Origin: Hippopus hippopus
Taxonomy: Eukaryota > Mollusca > Bivalvia > Cardiida > Cardiidae
Reading direction: 5' to 3'
Length of the DNA: 64,000 bases
Assembly (NCBI GenBank): GCA_946811185.2
Contig: OX328099.1
Location: 15,589,859 to 15,653,858, forward strand
In this document: positions 31,601-43,600 of the stretch, piece after piece
Layout: each line of letters opens with the position of its first letter
How positions within the stretch are numbered: the first letter of the stretch is position 1
Notes under the pieces: model-generated
What the model was told of the DNA's origin: nothing
The model's input: the letters and a program-made list of their open reading frames with translations, nothing else
The model's database searches: none
Made by a program: the position numbers and the translations under genes

Positions 31601-34600
31601 TCTATATAGGCCCATGTAAAACTTGTGATCCCCGGGGCGGGGCCAATTTTGACCCCAGGGCTATTATTTGAAGAAACTTGATAGAGGTCTACTAGATAAA
31701 GCTACCTGCCAAATTTGGTAGCTCTAGGCCTTATGGTTTCGGACAAGAAGATTTTTAAAGATTTCTAATATTTTTAAGTTTTGTTGCCATGGCAATCAGA
31801 GTTTTTGAAGGAATCAAATTCTTTCAAGAATTCTAAAGAGGACCATGGCAGAATCATTTCTGTGAAGTTTCATCAAAATTGGATGGGTAGTTTCAGAGAA
31901 GATGTTTAAAATAAAAGTTAACGCACGTACGCATGCACAGACGGACGGACGGATGCACGACGGACACTGGGCCATGACATAAGCCCGCTGGCCTTTGGCC
32001 AGTGGAGCTAAAAATTTTGTGGGAAAAGGAATGAAAGCTGGTTAGCAGCAATTTCTTCTTTTCAAAGGATGTAAAAGCCTTCCACCTCAAGGTTGCAGCC
32101 AGTGGTTTGGAAAGTCAGTGCTCTGTTTACAAAGCGCTGATAGGATAAACTTTGGGAGTAAATTGATAGGTGCTCTGGCTGCTGCAATATGACTGAAATA
32201 ATGTTGGAAAAGGCACATAGTGAAATGAATAGTCCCGAGGGTAACGTTGTATAAACACAGAATTGTTTGTATTTGGTAAAGGGTTCAGCCCTTTGGTGAA
32301 AAAAAGAGAAATCTACTATTCAGGCAGCAGAAAACAATAATTATTGTTGCGTTATTTCACGACCTGTTTAGGCAGAGTATCTAGTAAATTAACCCTTTAC
32401 CTCTTTACCACACAACAAAATTTTGGACTGCTCCAAAATGAAAGCATTTGAAGACAACACAATAAATGTGACTCAAATACTGAAATTTGTTTTTGGAAGG
32501 GTAGAAAATATTGAGGGAAAAGGAGAAAATGCTGGTTACCACCATTTTCTCCTTTTCCCACAATGTTTTCAAAAGGCTTCTTTATCAGGGTCGTTAAAAG
32601 TCGGGATTGTGTGGTAAAGGGTTAACAAACAATCCCGAGCTTAAAAAACCCTAAGAAGACTGATTGATTGATTGATTGATTGAATAGTGTTTAATGCTGT
32701 TTTCAGCATTATTTCAGTTATATCCCGGTGGCCAGTGCACCTATCCATACTTTCCTGGAGTTTCTTATACCAATACTACGCACAATATTCTTTCCGAGCC
32801 ACTGGCTGCTTTCCCACAAAACCATGGTCTAAACAATGGTCAATGATGAGAGAAGAATGAATCCTGTTGCAATGACTATCATCAATCCTTGGAAAGAAAG
32901 TGGCCGAGCCAGGAATCAAACCAGAGACCCTCTGAAATTAAGTCCTGTACACTACCGACTGAGCTACTGCGGCATCAACCCTAAAGATGAAGACTTTCGA
33001 AAAAATTGTGTCAAGAGGAGAAAATACTGGCATTTCCTCCTTTTCCCACGATGTTTTCTACCTTTTTTAAAACGGTGTTTCAAATTTTGAGTCACATTTG
33101 ATTTATCATCTGCAAAATGCTTGACTCAATTTGGACAAGTATTAAATTTTTACTTGAGTTTAGGGTGATTTCTCTTGAAAATCTCTTATACACCAACACA
33201 TAGTTTCAGTCAGAAGAAATCCCACTTGTGGCTATTCCAAGACTGTTTTGATGGGAATCATTATAAAAAACCATTGAACAGGGTAGATCAATGATCAGGC
33301 CACATCTTCTGTGCAGTCTGACACTGATCTACAATGTCTGTAGAGATATCTTTGGTTGCCCTTGACAACGTCATGCTATCATGCTCTTCAGTGATAGAAT
33401 TCGATAAATTTGGAGATATTTCATTTTTTTGCCAATATTTTTTTAATTCTTTACCACACAATTCTGACTTTTAACGACCCAGGCATAGGAGACTTTTGAA
33501 AACATGGTGGGAAAAGGAGAAAATGCTGGTTACCAGCATTTTCTCCTTTTCCCACCTTGTTCTCTACAACTTCAATAATTTGAGCCATATTTAACTTGTC
33601 ATCTGCATAAACTATGCTTTAGGTTTGGACATGTCAAAGGAAAGTCCCTTGACAAACCTAGCAAAGCATGTTAAGATTGAACCCAGGACAAGACCACAAA
33701 AAATTTAGGCTCGCCCTTTTGGAATACATTTGCAGACAGCAAATAAGATGTGGCTCAAATAATTGGTCTTTTCTTTAAAAGAGTAGAATATATTGTAGGA
33801 AAAGGAGAAAATGCTGGTAATCAGCAATGTTTTCAAAAGCTTTCTTCCTTAGGATCATTGAAACAAGGGATTGTTTGGTAAAGGGTATATATATAATAAC
33901 ATGTGATCATTTTTGGAACATGTAAAAAAAGGTTGTGCACAGCTGGGTAGAAACAAGAGCACCGCATGTGGGTGCTGGTCGGCTGTGGTTGCTTCATTTT
34001 CTAAGTCAAAATTCTAAGTGAAAATTCTAAGTCAAAAAAGGGGCACAACTGTGTCAAAAATACTTTGATAGTTACCTGTCCTTGTTGTACAGGTTCCCTT
34101 TTGATATTGATCAACTTATCCAAGATTGAAGTAAATATCAGGTTACAATAAAGTAAGAACAGATATTATAAAATGTCTCAGTTTTTGCATGACGACGCAG
34201 ACGACAACGCAAATGACACAAAGGCTAAAACAATACCTCAACATTTTCTTTGAAAACAGCGAAGCTAAACATGATTCCCCTACACTTACCTAACTTTCTC
34301 CAAATCTGTCATTAAACCATCAGTAAGCTGTTGGATAAGTTCTGTGTATGTCAATTGTTCATTCTGAGCAACCTGAAGGTAATATTATGATGAAGCCTTA
34401 ACTTCTGAAGCACTTGAGCTGGCTTCAGTTGTTTTTGTGGACAGAATGGATCAAGATCAGACTGCACAGAATGTACAGTCTGATCTTAGATCTACTCTGT
34501 CCACTACTTTGTTGCTAATTCTGGTAATAACAACTCAAAAATAGCAATATTTTTGCTGTTTTTCCAAACTGACATTAATTCAGCACTCTTAAGGTTATTT

Positions 34601-37600
34601 CATTGTGTTTATCATAACTATGTCAGGAAGGAATGATGTGTCTATGGTGTTGAATGCAGTTTTCAACACTATTTCAGCTATACTGCAGCTGCCAGTGCAC
34701 CTATTTATGCTTTTCTGGAGTTCCTCTCACCAGTACTTCTCAAATTATATCCTTCCCAAGCCACTGGCTGCTTTTTTACATAACCATCATCGAAATAATG
34801 ATCATTGAGAGAGGAATAAATCCATTACATGAGGCAATGCATTATTTCAGAAAACAACTACAGCTTTGCCAATTTTTTCCAGGTAGAATGTGATATTGTC
34901 CACTGTTGAAAACATTTTTTTTCTTTTTCTTTTCTTTCATTATACAACAACTGTGACTCAACTCTTTACCAACAGACAAAATTTTGGACTTGTTGCATTT
35001 ACAGGCAACATTCAAAATGTATGCTGAATAATGTTTTTGTTTAGGATAGGGTAGAAAACATGGTTGAACAAGGAATAAATGCTGGGTACCAGCATTGGTC
35101 CTTTTCCTTTTCCCACTGCTTTCAAAAGCTTTTTTTCTTACTGTGGTTAAAACTCAGATTTTTGTGGTAAAGGGCGAAAAAGGTTTTTTTTTGTAAATGG
35201 CATAGATCAAGATCTGACGGCACAGATTTCGATTCATGCAGTCTGATCTTAGATCTATCATGTCAACTCACTTAAGCTAAACTATTCACTAATGCTAAAC
35301 TTTCACCCAAATCATCATAAATTGCAGTGGAAACCTATCTGTAGCCCCCCCCCCCCCCCCCAAAAAAAAAAGTTCAGTGATACAGATGGCTGGGAGAAAG
35401 GAATAATCAAGCAAGCTAAATACCTCAAATTTAAGATTTTTCTCTGGTTTAAAGACATTAAAACTTATATTGTTTACAATAGTAATCTAAGAAAGTAAGA
35501 ACTGTCATCATTTTGTATTAAGTCCAAAAAAGTATACAAGTGGACTGAATTTTGTTAGCCAACCAACCACTTATTTTCATTACCTCATGAGGATGAGTGT
35601 AATATCATAGTTGCTCTTGTACAATATGTCTTAGCAATGTGGACAATGTAGATCCAAGATCAGACTGGATGTTCTGTGCAGTCTGATCATAACCTACACT
35701 GCTCATAAAAGCAACCATAGAAGTGAAAGGTGCATACTTTAAGGGTTATGTATATTCTACTTGCAAAGGTAATTAATTTCAAACTCACTTGAACAACTCT
35801 GTCATCCAATGCCTCAAAAACACTTGGGTCGGTGTAAATTTCATTTTTCCGACATGAAGGTGGGTGGGGTGGTGGCAGCTCTGTTTTCTTTGTCTGTTCC
35901 AGTACTTCCATGGTCTCAATGATCTCTTTCACAACTTCCTCATTTTCTACTGGATCTTCCATCTCTATTGGCTGAAACAGCAAAATTATGAACCCTAATG
36001 TGCCGAGTTACTTAAATGCCCCTTTTCAATCAGGCAAAAAATCTGAAATATTGTTATATCAAAGTAGTTTAAAACCAAAATATGTAAATAAGTATAGTGG
36101 ACAGTATCGATCCAGGATTAGACAGGACATTCTGTGCAGGATGATCTTGATCTGCACTGTCTGCAAAAACAGTGTTTGACGCCTTTTGCAACATTATTTT
36201 GGTTATATCGCAGCGACCAGTGCACCTTTCCATGCTTTCTTGGAGTTTCTTTTACCAGTACTCTGCACAATATTCTCTCCAAGCCATTGGCTGCTTTCCC
36301 ACATAGCCATCATCAAAACAATGGTCAGCAGTGGGAGGGGAATGAATCCTGTTGCAGTGACTATTATCAATCCTCAGAAAGAAATTGGCCGAGCTGGGGA
36401 TCAAACCAGCAACCTCCTGTTCTGCAAAAACAACTGAAGTCCGATCTAGCACTTTGTGAGTTATTGCTTATGGTGCAAAAATTGCCCCAAATAAAACCCA
36501 CCTAATGCTTAACCCTTTATCACACAAATCTGGATTTTAAAGACCTTGAAAACAAAAAGGCTTTTAACCCTTTACCACATGACAAAATTTGAGACTGGAC
36601 CAAACTGAAAGCATTTGAAGTCAACAATTTAAATGTAGCTCAAGTGATGATTTCTGTCTTTGATAGGGTAGAAAAACATTGTTGGAAAAGGAGAAAATGC
36701 TGGTTACCAGCATTTTCTCCTTTTCCTACAATGTTTTCAAAAGCCTTCCTTCCCAGAGTCATGAAAACCAGGGATTGTTTGGTAAAGGGTTAAAAACATA
36801 GCAGCATTTTCTCCTTTTCCCCCATATTTTCTACCTTTTCATAAACAAATCACATCATTCGAACAACATTTAATTTGTTGTCTGTAACTGCTTTCAATGT
36901 ATCCATTAATATGTGATGATATCCTTTGTATAACGCATCATAGAGATGCATTAAACTCCTTTTACAAGAGCATGACTCATATGATACTACCGTATTTTCC
37001 GGACAATAAGCTGCTGCACCCTTTCATTTTAACTATTTTAGAAAAGAAAAAAAATTAGTATTTCCTTTATCGATGGCCTCATCCAGTGTATTTTAACATG
37101 CCATTTCCAATTACATATACGAGTGCTACCAAAAAACTCATTTGTTTGAGAAAAATTGCGTTTATTTGGGTTTATTTCCTTCGGCTTTGGACAAAACACA
37201 ATACATGGTCGTCAAAATTCAATCTTGAACTCATAGTGGTATTGTCTTCGACAAATACCACAAAAATGTTGTGTAGGCCGCTCCGGCACATAAGCCACGG
37301 CTGACATGCTTGGTTAGTGTACAATGTCATCAATCAGTAGACATGTATGCTTACAGGTATACGTAGTATAATAAACACATTAAACAAGTTAATCCGTTTT
37401 TTTTGTATTTTTTCATTCCATTGAATTGATTTCCCCTTTTGCAGATCAAATTACTAAAAGGACTTGAGACCGATATCATTCATTCATCCCTTGTAGAATG
37501 TTTTAAAGAAATTAGGAATTGTCAAAATGTCATTTTGATTGATTAATTGACGGTACACGCCAAACAATGCCCTTAATTACAATGGCAGGTAAACACTGAA

Positions 37601-40600
37601 TGGTACCAACCGACAATGTCAATCAGAAGGAGTGAAAATCAGAAGGGTGGTCATGAGTTTTAACACTTGCGTCAGTTTGCAAGCAGATTTATTTTTCTAC
37701 CAATTAAAGGTATTCATGTTCGAAAAAAAAAACACTTGGGGTGTGAACCGAAATGGCACCCACGAAGGTAATCGTAGACTGCTTTCCTTAATTTTCTGTT
37801 TTATAGGCCAGACAAATAGAACAATTTGAAAAATAAAATTAACGTATAAGCCGCTTCGTCTTATAGGCCGCACCCTTAAAAATTTCCACTTTTTTTAACA
37901 GATAGGCCGTGGCCTATTGTCTGGAAAATACGGTATTTTGGCTTTTTTTTTTCACCTGAAAACATACATTTTATTGATTTAGAACTCTAAACTTTAAAAC
38001 TATGTTTTGAAGCTCATCTGCAGTGAATCTTTTTCAAGGCAGCATGGGTTTGTAGAAAGTATAAGTCTTTAACCCTTTACCACACAATCCTTAGTTTTGA
38101 CGGCTTGAGAAGGCTTTAGAACATATAGTGGGAATAGGAGAAAATGCTGGTAACCAGCATTTTCTCCTTTTTCAACAATGTTTTCTACCCTTTTCATGTA
38201 TAATTCCCTTATTGAGTAACGTCTGATTTGTCGTTGGCAAATGCTCTGGATTTTTTTCAAAATTTTGTCATTTTGTAGAGTTAACCCATTACCACACAAT
38301 GACGCCTTTTGACGCCCCTAAAAAAGAGGCCTTTTGAAAACATTGTGGGAAAACGAGAAAATGCTGGTAACCAGCATTTTCTCCTTTTCCCACAAAGTTT
38401 TCTACCCTATCAAAGAAAAGTTGTGTCATTTGAGCCACTATGAAATTGTCGTCTGCAAATGCTTTCAATTTGGATAGGTCTTAAATTTTGCCGTGTGGTA
38501 AAGGGTTAACTCACCTGGGCTTCCAACTCCTTTTCCAGATCCTTTCTCAGCTCCTCTTTCTTTATGGCTAAAAGATCCAACATCTGCTCACTGTGTTTCT
38601 GTACCAGGGCAGACGTCATCTTTTGACCTTTCTCCTTCAGTCTCAAGGTCGCAGACTCCTTCATCTTCTCTTTCTTTACTTTCAATGTCTTCTCTAGATC
38701 TTTCTTTTGATTTTCAAATTGAATAGTCATATTCTGAAAGATAAATCAAAGATTATAACATAGGCATAGCAAAGATTAAAATATTTATACACACACTGAG
38801 ATCCAAAGTGCCGATGGGGGAGGAAGCGCTAGGGACTGGCATTTATTGTAAAGCACAGAGGAATTCCCTAGTCATCAGTGCATTAATTTAACCTATCTAT
38901 TTGGTTTGAATAGGCGAGCAGATCTACAGAAAAATATGGTATGTTTTGTAATTTACAACCATGGTAAAGGATTTTTTATAGGCACCAGTCCTTTGTATTG
39001 TATGGCCCTGCGCCCTTGTAATTTGAAACCTTGCATTCTAATACAAGTCTTCTAGCAGACTCCCATAAAATTTTTCAATACAGGCTATATAAGCATTATG
39101 CTGTGTGCTGTCAGCCTTAGGGCTTTTTTTTCCCAAAATTTTCGAAATATATGAACCATGCTTTGACAAAAGGCAGCTTAATGCATATCCCTGGTGCATA
39201 ATACCAAGCAAGTTATCACATAATTATGGATACATAAATGTCATTCAGTATAACGCTTGACTGAATCTGGAGAAAGAGTTGTCCTTGCACATGTAGAAAA
39301 CTGGCCGATAGTAAAAAGTTTCAATTCATGTCAGCCTGTGCAGACTGCAATGACTGAAATGAAACTTTTAAGCCGATAGTAAAAACCAGAATTTCACAAT
39401 TTCAAAGTTACTTTGTACAGGAAAATATCTCCTTAACGGACAGTGTGGATCTAAGATCAGACTACATGTTCTGTGCAGTCTGATCTTGATCTACACTGTC
39501 CAAAAAAGATCAGAGAATTGCCCTTAGCAGCCTAAGGGTTGAAGGAACTAGACTGCAAAAAGTGCAGTATCAAAGCTCCTTACAACTGGAATACCTCTTC
39601 ATAGCTAACAGTGTAGGTCCAAGAACAGAACTTCTCTCTTTCTGCAGTCTGATCTGGATCTACACTGCCTTTAAATTAAATTACAGTTGTGACAGGTGTT
39701 TTATAGATTCAGATGGACCACTAACAGCATTGTGCGTAGATTCTCAGCTATCTCCCTTTTGATTTTATTTTCATAAATTAGACACTTTAAAAGCCCTATG
39801 GAAAAGTGGTAACCTGTTTAAGGGGGTGAAGTGAATTGTAAATATTTGTATTCATGTGTTTGCAAACAGTAGGAGAGATAGATAGGATCTGTGAAGTTTC
39901 CTTTGATAAGTCCTTTCTTTAACAGGTATTTTCAAAAGCCCCTTGACAGGGGGTGAACTAAATGAACTCAAATCAGTATTTTCATCAAACAGAATATCCA
40001 ATGAAATATAATGTAACAATTCAGTCTTAAATTCTACAAAATACAAAGTTAAGATTGTTCAATGACAATGTTAGTTCTTGAGAGAGTTTTATAGTTTCTC
40101 TATGATGGTTTACTACAAATGTCAATTTTGTTTCAATAATTGATATAAATGTTAGACCATAATTTCAAAATTGACTCTTTACCACACCATCTCAAGTTTT
40201 AACGACCCTGAAAGAGAAGGCTTTTGAAAACACCGTGGAAAAGGAGGAAATGCTGGGAACCAGCATTTCCTCCTTTTCCCATAATTTTTTTCACCGTATC
40301 AAATACAGAAATCACCATCTAAGCTACATTTAATTTGTTGTCCGCAAGTGCTTTCAATTTGATCCAATCCAAATTTTTGTCGTTTCGTAAACAATTAAGC
40401 CCTTGCCCTTACCTGTATTTATTTTTTTATGTTTTCCATGAATTATTTTGAAGATGACAGCAGTTGCATACTTTTTTTCAGAAGATAATATCAGTAAATA
40501 TAATTTTTTATACAACAATTTCACAGTGAAGATGCTTAAAATGCAAACACTATACTTGTGGTATTTGTTTACCAACACTGGCCTATACCATGCTATTTAA

Positions 40601-43600
40601 CAGAAACACAGGTCATAAGTTGTGATTATAGTTGTTATTTACATCGGCAGCAGTGTATCAGCAACAGCATTGGCTACTTGGTGATTCACCAGTGTACAAC
40701 CCCTTTTGGAATACCAACTGATCAGGGTGGATGTCAAATTTATTGTATTCAGTTTATAGGTGAAAACCTTAATATTTTCAGAATAAAGGCTCTTAATACC
40801 TCCTTTTATATCAAAACCCTATCCCTCCTCAAAGGTCTATCAATGAATACCTAAACAATTATTGCAAATTTAAAGTGAATTGTAGATATTGTAAATGGTA
40901 TTAATGCTCTGCTCGCTTTCTCCTGATTTACATTGCAACTAAAACCCACTAAAATCATGCTCAAAGTGTTTATCTTTTTTTGAATTTGTGTTAATTGTAC
41001 ATCACAATGCTTTCAGAAGCCTCCTTTATCAAGACTATTAAAACCTCAGGATTCTTTGGTAAACAGTATAACTGTAAATGAATGGATGTTTTGTTTAACC
41101 CTTTACCAAACGACAAAAAATCAGACTGGTCCAAATTGAAAGCATTTGCAGACGACAAATTGAAGGTAGCCCAAATGACAAATTTGACCTTGATAAGGTA
41201 GAAAACATTGTGGGAAAAGGAGAAAATGCTGGTTACCAGCATTTTCTCCTTTTCCCACAATGTTTTCAAAAGCTTTCTTTGTCAGGGTCGTTAGAAGTCG
41301 GCATTGTGTGGTAAAGGGTTCAGGTGCAAAAACCAGTTAAATACATGTAATTCAGCTCTGATGAAATTAAATTTTTTAGTAAAACATAAAAAATATTAAC
41401 CCTTTATTACACATTCCCGACTTTTAACGACCCTGAGGAAGAACACCTTTTGAAAATGTGGTGGGAAAAGGAGAAAATGCTGGTAGCCAGCATTTTCTCC
41501 TTTTCCCACAATGTTTTCTCTACCCTATTAAATACAAGTTCCATCATTTGAGTCACGTTTAAGTTGTAATCTGGAAATGCTTTCAATTTTGACAAGTCTA
41601 CATTTTTGTCATTTGGTAAAGAGTTAAAAAGAAATTGAGGATATGAAGATGTTGAAATATGATACAGGGAAAAAAGAAGTTTGGTTATAAAATTACTAAA
41701 TACTGCAGAAGATGTGATCTTTAAATCTGCACAAATCTCATTGAAATGGTCTTACCACAAAAAGGGTGAATCACCTAATATTTGCTAGATGAAATCTGCT
41801 AAAGAATGCTAACAATTGAGAACAAATAAGATGGTATTATGTTGTAAGGACTTCACTCTTAGCATGATTAGGTACTCTTACAGACAGTCTAGATCAAGAT
41901 CATACTGCACAGAATGTGCAGTCTGATCACTGATCTACACTGTCTAGTTTTCTTGAAGATATTAAGCCCAAAACAGCTTTGAAACTACATGCACCACAAG
42001 AAGATTTTCTGTATTATCTGAAAATATTTGTTTCTCTCACCTTCATTGTCAAAGAGTTAACCTTTAACTCTTTACCAGACAACAAAATTTTAGACTGTTC
42101 CAAATTGAAAACATTAGCAGACAACAAATTTACTGTGACTCAAAAATTAAAAATTGTTTTGGGAAGGGTAGAAAACATTTTGGGAAAAAGAGAAAATGCT
42201 GGTTTACCAGCATTTTCTCCGTTTCCCACAATGTTTTCAAAAGGCTTCTTTTACAGAGTCGTGAGAAGCCGGGATTGTTTGGTAAAGAGTTAAAGCACCT
42301 TTCACAACTTTTTCTACAGTAGAAAATTTTAGATTCAATTCATTTGAAATTGCTTGCCGACAAAAAAAGTTTCAAATGATGAAAATACTGGTCACCAGAA
42401 TTTCCTCCTGTTCCACAATGTTTTCAAAAGCCTTCCTCGCCGGGGTCATTTAAACTTAGGACTGTTTGGTAAGGATTAGGAATGGATATGAAAATAACAC
42501 TGTGACATTCTTTACAACCAAGCATTGTTAAGCAGTTATCTAAATAAATAAACACTTAACTCTTTACCACACAATCCTGACTTTTAACAACCCTGAGAAA
42601 GAAGCCTTTTGAACACATTGTAGGAAAAGGAGAAAATGCTGGTTACCAGCATTTTCTCCTTTTCCCACAATGTGTTCTACCCTTCCCAAACCAAATTTCA
42701 ATTTTTCAGTCACATTTATTTCGTCGTCTGCAAATGCTTTCAATTTGGACTGGTCTGAAATTTTCTCATGTGGTAAAGAGTTAAATCAACTCAAGTTTAC
42801 AGATTAGGCTTTCTTTGTGGTTACCTTTTTTAGACAAGAGCTTTTCCAACATCTTGCTTTGCAATAATTTGTTCAAAAGTTTGTATATTCAGGTTATCTC
42901 TTTACTAGGCAACACAATTTTGGACTTGTCTGTTTTGAAAGCACTGGCACAAATTGGATTTAAATGTGGCCCAAATTAAGGGATTTGTAGGTGATAGGAT
43001 AGAGAACATCCTGATTGCCAGCATTTTATCCTTTTTCAACACTGTTTCTAAAGCCCTTCCTGTCACAATCTTTAAAGTTTGGATAATGTGTGGTCAAGGG
43101 TTAAATCTTTATCAGAGAAGAAAATAAAAGAAATGTCCATTGTTAAGTTTTATTTTACACTGATTGTGAAACAAGTTCTTATAGCTTACAATTTTTTCCC
43201 TCTCCACAATTCCTACCTGGAAACCTTAACCGTTATCCAACTGAATAACTAACATGTAACTTTCAAGCCGATAATAAGAACCCAAGTGTTGCTATTTTAA
43301 AGTTATTTTTTGGGTGAAAACTAGAGCTGTCATTGAATGTGACTTAATACCCCTGCCAGCGCTTTCAGAGAAAAAAAGTGTCAAGTTCAAGGAGAGATAA
43401 TTCCTCAACCAGGAGGAGTTGACACTTGAAAACAGCGTGTTGCAAATCTTCAATATATGATCAATATATGTGCAAAGTTTCAATACAATTGAAGGAAAAC
43501 TGTAGGAGGAGTTCGCGACACAAAATTACTAGTATTTTGTACACAGACGGACACATGGACGGACACACGGATGGACAGACAGGCTGATACCAGTATACCC

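Larger units (their letters stand above)
30826..32290 (+). repeat. TTAA-1 MITE split by a PRL element and a SINE-1 fragment
   Basis: Arm A from GTAAACTTTTAACAAGACTAC to TTAGGAAAGG (30929); core remnant ATTTTGTGGGAAAAGG at 32013; SINE-1 scrap at 32096-32218; right end TATTTGGTAAAGGGTTCA near 32290. Confidence 0.7.
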
